Positions 32,982 to 40,925 of a stretch of 43,636 nt of DNA are shown piece after piece; position 1 is the first letter of the stretch; each line of letters begins with the position of its first letter. Made by a program: the position numbers and the translations under genes. The stretch comes from Desulfosarcinaceae bacterium (GTDB taxonomy: Bacteria; Desulfobacterota; Desulfobacteria; Desulfobacterales; Desulfosarcinaceae). A model generated the notes under the pieces. That model was not told the origin of the DNA. It ran no database searches and saw only the letters and a list, made by a program, of their open reading frames with translations. The DNA lies in assembly GCA_030066015.1 (NCBI GenBank), contig JASJCL010000029.1:1-43636 (forward strand), in the 5' to 3' direction.

Positions 32982-33860
32982 TCAGTCCTCGTAGCCAATC
33001 ACCGCTCCAAATCGTCCCGTCGTGTGGCTGGCCCGATAGGAGTAAAACAACCCGGTGTTGCAGCGGGTGCAGATGCGGCTTTCATGGATGCGGTCGGCAG
33101 GTACACCAGCGGCCTTGAGTTGGTCTCTGCTGAGTGCCCAGAAATCGAAATGATCCATGGCATCACCGTATGGCCAAACCGCTGGCGGCAGCTCCGACGC
33201 ATAGTTGCGGAACTCGCCGCAGCAAGGCCCCAGCGATGGTCCGATACCGGCCATCAGATCGCTCGGGTCGGTGTTGCAGCGCTCCACGAGGGTCGCAATG
33301 GTTTTGGCAATTATGTTGGCGATGCTGCCCCGCCAGCCGGAATGGATATTGGCCACCACGCGACGCCGGGTATCCGCCAGAAGAACCGCCTGGCAGTCGG
33401 CCACCTGAATGACCGCAAATTGACCGGGGCGGTCGCAGACAATGGCATCCGCCGGTGGGGATGCCATCGCAGACGCTGTCGTCGATCCCTCGCCATCCGC
33501 CGGTGGGGACGCCGATGGGATTTTCAAATCGGGCGCAGTATCATCCGACCGGCTCGGCCGCTCAGACGCCACCGCCCAAGGGCCCCCGGTTGGTGGGCCA
33601 CCATCCACCACGAATACTCGGGTGCCGTGGGTCTGCTGGGTGAACCACATGGTGCCGGGGGCGAAGAACTCCCGCAAGGCCGCTCGGTTGGACGCCACCA
33701 AGGGGTGAGCGTCGCCAACACTGCGGGCGAGATTGAAGCCGCTAAATGGCCCAACACTCCTGCCGCCAATGCGCGTAAAGATTGCGTGCCGCAGCCCATC
33801 GATCTCACAAAAGGCGGGAAACTGAAAATAGCGTAGCGCTTCTCTTGAACGTAACAGCAT
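32982..33860 (-). CDS. pgeF: PgeF/YfiH-type peptidoglycan editing factor (laccase-domain protein)
   Basis: Family of copper or zinc proteins; E. coli YfiH removes wrong amino acids from muropeptide precursors, and others act as laccases or purine nucleosidases. From the ATG at 33860, with GAGG upstream, it has 292 residues. The three metal ligands are present: His78 in QTHGT, Cys156 in VADCQAV and His173 in HSGWRG. About 45 residues (90-137) between the first two motifs are an insertion rich in Ser, Pro and Ala, with SPPAD twice. The E. coli protein is about 243 residues, so the insert explains the length. It lies between comF and pyrK. Confidence 0.92.
   Translation of the reverse strand: MLLRSREALRYFQFPAFCEIDGLRHAIFTRIGGRSVGPFSGFNLARSVGDAHPLVASNRAALREFFAPGTMWFTQQTHGTRVFVVDGGPPTGGPWAVASERPSRSDDTAPDLKIPSASPPADGEGSTTASAMASPPADAIVCDRPGQFAVIQVADCQAVLLADTRRRVVANIHSGWRGSIANIIAKTIATLVERCNTDPSDLMAGIGPSLGPCCGEFRNYASELPPAVWPYGDAMDHFDFWALSRDQLKAAGVPADRIHESRICTRCNTGLFYSYRASHTTGRFGAVIGYED
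33444..33513. repeat. 48-bp-spaced direct repeat inside pgeF
   Basis: A 22-base segment at 33444-33465 recurs with two changes at 33492-33513. The 48-bp period is 16 codons and keeps frame. It encodes the two SPPAD copies of the PgeF insertion, so the insert probably grew by local duplication. Confidence 0.75.
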
Positions 33861-33911
33861 GATCACCTCATGGATCGCTGGAGCTGAAAACCACCTGGGG
33901 CCGATGTCAGA

Positions 33912-34724
33912 TCAGACGGCGCGTGCCAAGGTAAGGACGTCCACCCGTCGGGCCTGGGCCTGCCGCAGTACCCGGGCACAGGCGTTGACGGTGGCCCCGG
34001 TGGTGAGGATGTCATCCACCAAAAGAATGCGTTTTCCGGCGCAGGCCTGGGGCGTTCGAAGCTTGAACGCTTTTTTCAAATTGTCCTCGCGCGCTGCCCG
34101 TTTCAATCCGGTCTGCGGTGCGGTGGGACGAATCCGCCTGAGCAGGTCGCGCTCGATGCGACAGGGCAATGGCGCTTGGTGCTGCGCTTCATACCAAACC
34201 GACCAGCGGCGCAGCAACAGGTAAGCTTGATTGAAGCCGCGGCGGCGCATGCGGCGAGAGTGCAGCGGGACCGGCAGGATCAGATCGATGTCGTCCGCCT
34301 GCCAGTGATTCAGGAATGTTTCTAACAGCAGCCCGCCGAGGGGCACCGCCAGGCCCACCTGCCCCTGGAACTTAAAGCGAAGAATGAGGGCCCTCAGCGC
34401 ACCATCGTACACCCCCGCAGCGCGGGCGCGGTCGAAGACGGCGGGATGGCGTCGACAGTCGCCACAAAGGTGGTCGTCCCCCTCCCGCGCCACAAAAGGT
34501 CGTCCGCAGCGTGGGCATAATGGAGAGGTGATGGCGGCGTAGTCGCGCGCGCAATCATCACAGAGCCATCGACGGAGGGCGTGTTGGAAAGCCGTATCGT
34601 GTCTACGGCGATCCCTATCGGACGGATGGCAAAAGGCGCCGCACAAATGGCATTTGGCGGGGAATATCGCCTTGCCCAGAGCCGCTACAATGGCCCTGAG
34701 TCCCAACTTCGTGGCGGCGGCCAT
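33912..34724 (-). CDS. comF: ComF family phosphoribosyltransferase-like protein
   Basis: ComF/GntX family protein, linked to DNA uptake in competent bacteria but widespread elsewhere. From the ATG at 34724 it has 270 residues. An N-terminal zinc-finger region has four Cys pairs: CHLC, CDDC, CPRC and CGDC (about 25-100). The C-terminal phosphoribosyltransferase motif is ILLVDDILTTGATVNACA (about 233-250). The in-frame start at 34787 would overlap icd by 43 bp, so the later start is preferred, though its ribosome-binding site is weak. It follows icd by 20 bp. Confidence 0.9.
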   Translation of the reverse strand: MAAATKLGLRAIVAALGKAIFPAKCHLCGAFCHPSDRDRRRHDTAFQHALRRWLCDDCARDYAAITSPLCPRCGRPFVAREGDDHLCGDCRRHPAVFDRARAAGVYDGALRALILRFKFQGQVGLAVPLGGLLLETFLNHWQADDIDLILPVPLHSRRMRRRGFNQAYLLLRRWSVWYEAQHQAPLPCRIERDLLRRIRPTAPQTGLKRAAREDNLKKAFKLRTPQACAGKRILLVDDILTTGATVNACARVLRQAQARRVDVLTLARAV

Positions 34725-34744
34725 CACCCAATCCAATCGGCGAT

Positions 34745-35968
34745 TCAGCCCATGTTGGCGACAATGCCCGCACCAAATGCCGAGCACATCACCTCGGTGG
34801 ACCCGGGGATCTGACGGGCAAGGTCATAGGTCACCGTGCCGGCCTTGACGGTCTCTTGCAAGGCGCTGCGCACCAAGTCGGCGGCCTCGTCCCACTTGAG
34901 ATGTTCCAACATCATGGCACCGGAGAGGATGAGGGAGCCGGGGTTGACCTTGTCCAGGCCAGCGTACTTGGGAGCGGTACCGTGGGTGGCTTCGAAAACG
35001 GCGCATTTATCGCTGATATTGGCGCCCGGCGCCATCCCCAGCCCCCCTACCTGGGCAGCCAGGGCATCGGAGATATAATCGCCGTTGAGGTTGGGGGTGG
35101 CGATCACCTGGTATTCCGCCGGCCGAAGGAGGACCTGCTGGAACAGCATGTCGGCGATGCGATCCTTGATCACCACACGCCCCTCCGGTCGCACGCCGTC
35201 GTAACGATCCCAAAGTTCGGCCTCAGAGATGGTCTGGTCAGCAAAGCGTTCTTTGGCCACCTCATACCCCCAGCGGGCGAAGGCACCCTCGGTGAATTTC
35301 ATGATATTGCCCTTGTGCATCAGGGTCACGCTCGCGAGTCCATGATCGATGGCGTAGGCGATGGCCCGGGACACCAACCGCTTGGTGTTGACAGGGCTCA
35401 TGGGCTTGATACCGATGCCGGCCTCCGGCGGCAATTCAGCCCTCAGCTGATCCTTTAAAAAAGCGGCAAGGGTCTGTGCTTCCTGAGATCCGGACTGGAA
35501 CTCCACGCCGGCATACAGGTCCTCGGTATTCTCGCGGAAGACCACCATATTGATCTCTTCGGGATGTTTCATGGGGCTGGGAACCGCTTCGATGTACCGG
35601 ACGGGCCGCACGCAGGCGTAGAGATCGAGGCGCTGGCGGATCGCCACGTTGAGGCTGCGAATGCCCTTGCCCACCGGTGTGGTGAGGGGCCCCTTGATTG
35701 CAACAACGTGGTCACGGATGGTCTCCAGCGCCTCATCGGAGAGCCAATTGCCGGTGGCCGTGTGCCCCTTCTCGCCCACCATCAATTCCAGCCAGGCAAT
35801 TCTGCGGCGTCCGTCGTAAGCCTTCGCCACGGCCGCATCCAGTACATTCTGCGTCGCTGCCCAAATGTCGGGACCGATCCCGTCGCCCTCTATGAAAGGG
35901 ATAATGGGAATGTCGGGCACCATCAGGCTGCCATCTGCATTGAGGGAGATCTTATCGCCATTTGTCAT
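34745..35968 (-). CDS. icd: Isocitrate dehydrogenase (NADP+)
   Basis: Oxidises isocitrate to 2-oxoglutarate and CO2 in the TCA cycle. The 407-residue protein closely follows E. coli Icd (416). [11 protein letters not shown] holds the substrate-binding serine that E. coli phosphorylates. Metal ligands are in the [10 protein letters not shown] aspartate block. [10 protein letters not shown] has the Lys-Tyr pair typical of NADP+-specific enzymes. The ATG at 35968 has AAGGAG eight bases upstream; a GTG three codons earlier is less likely. It probably heads icd-comF-pgeF-pyrK. Confidence 0.96.
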   Translation of the reverse strand: MTNGDKISLNADGSLMVPDIPIIPFIEGDGIGPDIWAATQNVLDAAVAKAYDGRRRIAWLELMVGEKGHTATGNWLSDEALETIRDHVVAIKGPLTTPVGKGIRSLNVAIRQRLDLYACVRPVRYIEAVPSPMKHPEEINMVVFRENTEDLYAGVEFQSGSQEAQTLAAFLKDQLRAELPPEAGIGIKPMSPVNTKRLVSRAIAYAIDHGLASVTLMHKGNIMKFTEGAFARWGYEVAKERFADQTISEAELWDRYDGVRPEGRVVIKDRIADMLFQQVLLRPAEYQVIATPNLNGDYISDALAAQVGGLGMAPGANISDKCAVFEATHGTAPKYAGLDKVNPGSLILSGAMMLEHLKWDEAADLVRSALQETVKAGTVTYDLARQIPGSTEVMCSAFGAGIVANMG

Positions 35969-36058
35969 CTTCGCCACTCCTTTGTGTCTCAGGGGATGGT
36001 GCCAGTGCGGCTCCCCGGTTGTCTCAGTGGGTGGACTCGTGATTTCAGTCCTTTTGCT

Positions 36059-36937
36059 CTAACCTCTATCCATGCGGCTGCGCTGGCGAAAGGCTTCATA
36101 GAGCACGACAGCAGCGGCCGCGGACGCATTCAGCGATCCGACGGGGCCCACCTGCGGTATGCCGAGTAAAAAGTCGCATCGCTGGCGCACCAGCCGCCGA
36201 AGCCCCTTCTCTTCACTTCCGATGACCAGTACCACAGGGCCGGTCAACTCGGCCTCATATAGGGAACGATCCGCACCGGCATCGGTGCCCGCCACCCAGT
36301 AACCGTGTGCTTTGAGGGTCGCGAGAGTGCTGGCTAAGTTGGTGACCTGCGCCAATTGGATGTGCTCCATCGCGCCAGCGGATGCCTTGCTCACGATGGG
36401 TGTGGGCCGCGCACTACGGTCCTTGGGCAGAATAACGACCGCGACACCGGTGCACAGCGCGGATCTTAAGATGGCGCCTAAATTCTGGGGATCGGAGATG
36501 CTGTCCAGCGCCAGTACTAGGGGGGACGGCTGGTTGTCCAGCGAGAGCAAAGCAGCCTCCAGATCCATTGACGGGAAGGAGGTAACTTCGGCCGCAACCC
36601 CCTGATGACGCCTGTCGCCGCATCGGACGTCCAACTGCTCCCGTGAGCACTCCCTAATGGGGATGCCGCGATCCGCAACCAGACCCCGGAGGAGTGTCCG
36701 CCGCTGTTGCGCCTGATCTGAAAGCATCCAAATGCAATGGCAGCTGCGACGCCCGGCATTGAGCATCTCCCGAACCGGATGGATGCCGAAAAGGATCTCG
36801 TGTGAAGCGCGAGGCATGTAGGGGCGGTTCCGTTCAGCGGGCGCCACCCGCTTCAGGGATTTCGGGTGTCTCACAGACGGCAACCGTTTTATGGACTTGG
36901 GCCGTGGCGCGGCTTTTTTGCCGCCCTCGGACGTCAT
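36059..36937 (-). CDS. rlmB: 23S rRNA 2'-O-ribose methyltransferase RlmB (SpoU/TrmH family)
   Basis: SpoU-class methyltransferase with a knotted SAM-binding fold, 292 residues. Residues 47-120 are the substrate-binding domain (LFGIHPVREML), followed by the catalytic domain with DPQNLGAILRSA, VIGSEEKGL and VGSLNASAAAAVVLYEAFR (the last as motif III). About 45 basic residues precede the family domain (KKAAPRPKSIKRLPSVRH), longer than in E. coli RlmB (243). The ATG overlaps the gmk stop by 4 bp. TrmH-type tRNA methylation is the alternative, but the GIHPV(R/H)E start favours RlmB. Confidence 0.92.
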   Translation of the reverse strand: MTSEGGKKAAPRPKSIKRLPSVRHPKSLKRVAPAERNRPYMPRASHEILFGIHPVREMLNAGRRSCHCIWMLSDQAQQRRTLLRGLVADRGIPIRECSREQLDVRCGDRRHQGVAAEVTSFPSMDLEAALLSLDNQPSPLVLALDSISDPQNLGAILRSALCTGVAVVILPKDRSARPTPIVSKASAGAMEHIQLAQVTNLASTLATLKAHGYWVAGTDAGADRSLYEAELTGPVVLVIGSEEKGLRRLVRQRCDFLLGIPQVGPVGSLNASAAAAVVLYEAFRQRSRMDRG

Positions 36938-37530
36938 CCACCCTCCCCTCGCAGGTACCCGTCGACCAGATAGATAAGCTCCGCGCTGGCCTTTCGCAAG
37001 TCGTCGTTGATGATGACATGGCGGTAGCGATCTTTCGCCATCATCTCCGACGCCGCGTTGCGCATGCGGGTGGCGATCACATCTGGGTTGTCGGTGCCAC
37101 GCCCTTCCAGGCGTTGACGCAGAACGGCCAGCGACGGGGGCATGATGAAAATGGTCACCGCGGCGGGAAAACGCGCCACGATCTGCGCTGCCCCCTGCAC
37201 ATCAATGTCCATCAGGACGGAGGTGCCTTGGGTGAGGTAACGCTGCAGAATCTCGGCCGATGTACCGTAATAATGCCCATGCACCTGCGCCCATTCGGCC
37301 CAGCGGCCACTAGTGATGCCCGCTTCGAATGCCGCCGCATCGATGAAATGGTAGTCGACGCCGTTGTGCTCCCCCCCCCTGGGACGTCTGGTGGTGAAGG
37401 AAACCGAATAACCCAACTGGGGAAATCGACGACGCAGGGCGGCCCCCAGCGTGGACTTACCAGCACCCGAAGGGGCTGACAGGATGAACAAGTGGGCCGA
37501 AGGCGGATCGGGAGTGGGTGTAGGTGCCAT
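36934..37530 (-). CDS. gmk: Guanylate kinase
   Basis: Phosphorylates GMP to GDP. The 198-residue protein has the P-loop SAPSGAGKST (about 14-23), the SFTTRRPRGGEHNGVDY GMP-binding block (about 48-64), VLMDIDVQGA and the C-terminal lid motifs. The first ten residues are proline-rich. It lies three bases after remA and overlaps rlmB by 4 bp, part of yicC-remA-gmk-rlmB, an order seen with rpoZ in many bacteria; rpoZ is absent here. Confidence 0.96.
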   Translation of the reverse strand: MAPTPTPDPPSAHLFILSAPSGAGKSTLGAALRRRFPQLGYSVSFTTRRPRGGEHNGVDYHFIDAAAFEAGITSGRWAEWAQVHGHYYGTSAEILQRYLTQGTSVLMDIDVQGAAQIVARFPAAVTIFIMPPSLAVLRQRLEGRGTDNPDVIATRMRNAASEMMAKDRYRHVIINDDLRKASAELIYLVDGYLRGEGG

Positions 37531-37533
37531 CAG

Positions 37534-37794
37534 TTACTCTTTTTCAGCGGTACGGACCATTTCGTAGCGCTGAGAGATGGTTTCGGCTTGAATGGCGGAG
37601 AGTACGATGTGGTTGCTGTCCATGACGATGATGGAGCGGGTGCGACGACCCTGGGTGGCGTCGATCAGGTGATTCTCGTCACGGGCCTCGTCTTTGAGGC
37701 GTTTCATGGGAGCGGAGTTGGGAGCGACGATGGCCACCACACGATCCGCTACCACGGTATTACCGAAACCGATGTTCAAGAGGGCTTTTTCCAT
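37534..37794 (-). CDS. remA: RemA-like DNA-binding regulatory protein (DUF370)
   Basis: An 86-residue member of DUF370/RemA, a ring-forming DNA-binding regulator that activates matrix genes in Bacillus. Family landmarks are [19 protein letters not shown] (2-20), the SAPMKRL helix, and [23 protein letters not shown] lies seven bases before the ATG. It sits between yicC and gmk, its usual place outside the Firmicutes too. Targets in this organism are unknown. Confidence 0.92.
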   Translation of the reverse strand: MEKALLNIGFGNTVVADRVVAIVAPNSAPMKRLKDEARDENHLIDATQGRRTRSIIVMDSNHIVLSAIQAETISQRYEMVRTAEKE

Positions 37795-37875
37795 ATCGTC
37801 TCCGCTTATTTAACCCTCGCGAATGGACGGCACGGCCGGCGGCGGCGATTGCGCCACGACATCCAGAGGGGGGCC

Positions 37876-38757
37876 TTATTCGACATTCTGGACCTGCTCC
37901 CGTATCTTCTCCAACTCCGCTTTCACCTCCACGATATGACGAGCGGCATCCAGTCTGGCCATTTTGGCGCCCATGGTATTGAACTCACGATTGAGCTCCT
38001 GGAGGAGGAAGTTGAGCTTGCGACCGGCTGGCTCGTCACGCTCCATCAACTCCCGAAACTGCTGGAGGTGGCTCTCGGCGCGCACAATTTCTTCGGAGAT
38101 ATCGCTTTTTTCGGCGAGGATGGCGGCCTCCTGGAGGAGGCGATCCGGTTCGATCTCCACCAAACCTTCGGTAAGCACGGCCAGGCGTTCTTTTAGCCGA
38201 TCTCGGCAGGCGACCGGCAATTGCTGGGCATCGGCACGGATCCGCTTCAATCGCGTTTCGATCGTCGTCAGGCGTGCGTCGAAATCTTTGGCCAAAAAGG
38301 CACCCTCACGGATCCGCATTTGATCCAAATCAGCGAGGGCATTCGCCAGACATGCCGACACGCAGGGCCAAAAATGTTCCGGGTCATGGGCGACCTCGGC
38401 GGGCCGCACGATCCCGCCGACATTGAGAATCTGCTCCAGATGGACGGGATCCGACAATCCCAGCGCATCGCGCAACGCCTCGGCGGCCTTCAGATAAGCT
38501 TTGGCCTTGGGCAGATCGACCTCATAGGCGATGGCGTCGTCGGACTTGTGCACGATCTGAATATTCATCTCCAGTCGGCCGCGAGCGACGCTCGTCGCCA
38601 CCTGTTTTTTGATCCGCTCCTCCAAGGCATGATAGCCGTGGGTCAACCGGAGGGAGAGATCCAGATGACGGCTGTTGTAGCCGCGCGCTTCAACGGTGAC
38701 GCTGACGTCATCGGCACTCGCCTCTTGGCGCGTGTAGGCGGTCATACTCTTGATCAT
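37876..38757 (-). CDS. yicC: YicC/YloC family endoribonuclease
   Basis: A 293-residue protein of the YicC family, reported to be an endoribonuclease acting on small RNA. It starts MIKSMTAYTRQE, a variant of the family's SMTGFAR, followed by VEARGYNSRHLDL. It ends with the conserved block AGRKLNFLLQELNREFNTMG and KAELEKIREQVQNVE. The ATG overlaps the DUF4416 stop (ATGA). It lies 81 bp before remA in the same operon. Confidence 0.94.
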   Translation of the reverse strand: MIKSMTAYTRQEASADDVSVTVEARGYNSRHLDLSLRLTHGYHALEERIKKQVATSVARGRLEMNIQIVHKSDDAIAYEVDLPKAKAYLKAAEALRDALGLSDPVHLEQILNVGGIVRPAEVAHDPEHFWPCVSACLANALADLDQMRIREGAFLAKDFDARLTTIETRLKRIRADAQQLPVACRDRLKERLAVLTEGLVEIEPDRLLQEAAILAEKSDISEEIVRAESHLQQFRELMERDEPAGRKLNFLLQELNREFNTMGAKMARLDAARHIVEVKAELEKIREQVQNVE

Positions 38758-39311
38758 GAAGTTGGGTCCATCCCGGGGGCGCGGGCCCCCTGTTTTAAAT
38801 CGATCTGGTAGTTGCGGCGCACCTGGGCGAGGAACGCCCGCATCTCTGCGCTGGCGTAGTCAGGATAGGTCCATGGCTGGGCCTGGTAGCCGCCGCGCGT
38901 GTGGACAAGGGTCAGGTCGGCATAAATCCCGCGGTCGAGATAGATGCGATGGCTGAAGTTCTTGCCGGTTGCCAAAACAAATCGCTCCTGTAGCAGGTAA
39001 CCGGGATCAATATTGATCCGGCGTCGATCATCGACGCTGTATTCCGCCTCGATGGCGTTGGTGTACAGCTTGATGTCCACCAAGGCATTTTGGGAAATGA
39101 GGGCTTGGAACACCAACATCAAGCGCTGCAACGCCGTGCCCATCTCCGCTTCGTAATACCGGGTAAAATCGAAAGGCAGCCACAGGCTGCACATCTCGAT
39201 CGCGCCGTAGCGCGCTTCCAGCGCGGTCATCACCGGATCGGCCAGCGTCGTGTCACCCATCAGCAGACTGATGACCAGTTTGGCCGGTTGGGGGGGCTGG
39301 GGAACGCTCAT
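38754..39311 (-). CDS. DUF4416 family protein
   Basis: A 185-residue cytoplasmic protein of unknown function. Family landmarks are KLVISLLMGD, SLWLPFDFTRYYEAEMG, RRINIDPGYL, FVLATGKNFSHRIYL and PWTYPDYASAEM. I recognise these as the DUF4416 pattern common in Desulfobacterota and a few thermophilic phyla. The ATG at 39311 is chosen; a GTG one codon earlier is possible and neither has a clear ribosome-binding site. It lies 14 bp after the Trm112-like gene and overlaps yicC by 4 bp. Confidence 0.88.
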   Translation of the reverse strand: MSVPQPPQPAKLVISLLMGDTTLADPVMTALEARYGAIEMCSLWLPFDFTRYYEAEMGTALQRLMLVFQALISQNALVDIKLYTNAIEAEYSVDDRRRINIDPGYLLQERFVLATGKNFSHRIYLDRGIYADLTLVHTRGGYQAQPWTYPDYASAEMRAFLAQVRRNYQIDLKQGARAPGMDPTS

Positions 39312-39325
39312 CACATCGCCGGGGT

Positions 39326-39496
39326 TTACGCCAGCGGCTTGGCTTCATCGATGAGCATGATGGGAATCTCATCGCGGATTTCGTAAAGGAGCCGACAGGC
39401 TTCGCAGGAAAGGCCAGCCTCGTCCGGTGTCAAACGGACCTCCCCCTTGCACTTGGGGCAGACGAGGATTTCCAGCAGTTCAGAGTTGATCGACAT
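39326..39496 (-). CDS. Trm112-family (UPF0434) zinc-ribbon protein
   Basis: A 56-residue protein starting MSINSELLEILVCPKC, with AAAGGAG six bases upstream. Two Cys pairs, CPKC and CEAC, form a small zinc ribbon; RLLYEIRDEIPIML is the conserved end of Trm112/YcaR proteins. In eukaryotes and archaea Trm112 activates methyltransferases; the bacterial role is less clear. The longer in-frame extension to 39652 overlaps the divergent membrane gene and is rejected. It is the first gene of the long minus-strand block. Confidence 0.92.
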   Translation of the reverse strand: MSINSELLEILVCPKCKGEVRLTPDEAGLSCEACRLLYEIRDEIPIMLIDEAKPLA

Positions 39497-39636
39497 GTAA
39501 AACTCCTTTACACCTGTTGTGTACTCGCCTGCAGGGATACCTTGCAGGGATGGTGAAGCCGGGCAGCCGCTCCACTTCGCGAAGGCCGCCGGTAACCTGC
39601 TTGCCAGTAAGCGTAAGATGTTAAATTTATCAGATA

Positions 39637-40803
39637 ATGAACTCGCTTGCAAAACCTAATCATGGACAGCTTTGGCGGTGGGCGGTGACGCTGCTGCTCA
39701 TCCTGGTCATGCCGCTGGTGGGCGTCATCCTTGTTGGCCGACCGGTGGCCCCATACCTAGACTTTCCGCCACGCACCCAGGCGATCACCCACGCCCCCTT
39801 CTCGCTGACCTGGAGTATTGTCTACGCCAGCATCGATCTGCTGCTGGTGGGCGGCATCTTGGCAGCGCTCACCGAGAGCCGAAGACGGATCCCATCGCGA
39901 CGATCTCGCCCGCCCGGCGCCCCATGGCCATGGTGGGGGTGGGCCGGCCTCCTGCTGACCGTCGGGGGTTGGGTCGTGGCCTGGAATCGCTTCCCCTGGT
40001 TTGCGGCCCTGCAGCGCCACAGTTTCATCATTCCCTGGACAGGTTATCTGCTCACAGTCAATGCCCTCACCCTCGCCCGCAGTGGCAGTTGCCTGCTGAC
40101 CCGCGCACCAGTGCGCCTCATCCTGCTGGCTCTCTGCAGTTGCTGCTTCTGGTGGATATTCGAGTATCTCAACCGTTTCGTGCAGAACTGGTACTATTTG
40201 GGGGTTGCCGACTTCGGCCCGTCGACCTACGCCCTGCTGGCGAGTTTGGCCTTCTGCACGGTTCTGCCGGCAGTTATGAGCACGTATGAGCTGCTGTTGC
40301 GTTTTCCGCTGTTCAATGACGGCTTATCCCGATTGTCCTATTCAATAGCGGCTCTGCCGGAGCGCATCGCCTGGTGGGCGCTGGTATTGAGCGGTGTGGG
40401 CCTGGCCGGCATCGGCGTGTGGCCGGATCTCCTTTTTCCAATGGTGTGGGTGGCGCCCCTGGTACTGATCGCCAGCATAGATCGCCTGTGGGGAGAGGAC
40501 GCCTTTTTGGCCCCTTTGCAGAAGGGCGACTACCGCCATCTGGTGGGTCCGGCGGTGGCGGCACTGATCTGCGGTGTTTTCTGGGAAATGTGGAATGTCG
40601 GCAGCCTGGCCAAATGGCGCTATAGTCTGCCCTTCGTCCAATGGGGCCATCTCTTCGAAATGCCCTTGCTCGGATATGGCGGCTATCTGCCGTTCGGCGT
40701 CATTTGTTGGATGGCATCGAAGCCCCTTCTCGGCGAACTCCCAGCCACCGTATCTGCGGGGCGACCGCAGGCGGATTCCCATTTGCCCCTCACCCCAAAC
40801 TAG
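39637..40803 (+). CDS. Polytopic membrane protein of unknown function
   Basis: A 388-residue protein with about nine to ten hydrophobic segments and very high Trp and Pro content. The most striking block is near the C-terminus: FWEMWNVGSLAKWRYSLP (about 320-337), then HLFEMPLLGYGGYLPFG (about 345-361). It holds conserved-looking charged residues inside membrane segments (FWEMWN, LFEMPLLG, FEYLNRF), which suggests a catalytic or transport site. I do not recognise the family. A polar tail of 25 residues ends it. The ATG lacks a clear ribosome-binding site. It is divergent from the Trm112-like gene and 122 bp before iorA. Confidence 0.8.
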   Translation: MNSLAKPNHGQLWRWAVTLLLILVMPLVGVILVGRPVAPYLDFPPRTQAITHAPFSLTWSIVYASIDLLLVGGILAALTESRRRIPSRRSRPPGAPWPWWGWAGLLLTVGGWVVAWNRFPWFAALQRHSFIIPWTGYLLTVNALTLARSGSCLLTRAPVRLILLALCSCCFWWIFEYLNRFVQNWYYLGVADFGPSTYALLASLAFCTVLPAVMSTYELLLRFPLFNDGLSRLSYSIAALPERIAWWALVLSGVGLAGIGVWPDLLFPMVWVAPLVLIASIDRLWGEDAFLAPLQKGDYRHLVGPAVAALICGVFWEMWNVGSLAKWRYSLPFVQWGHLFEMPLLGYGGYLPFGVICWMASKPLLGELPATVSAGRPQADSHLPLTPN

Positions 40804-40925
40804 GTTATGAGATGCCGGTATCGCCGCGGCATTTCGCCTGCACACATGATGATGAACGCCGCCGCTAAGTGAGCGCCCTGGGATGGCCCAGGCATCCAGA
40901 ACCCCACAGCCAAGGACAGCAGACC

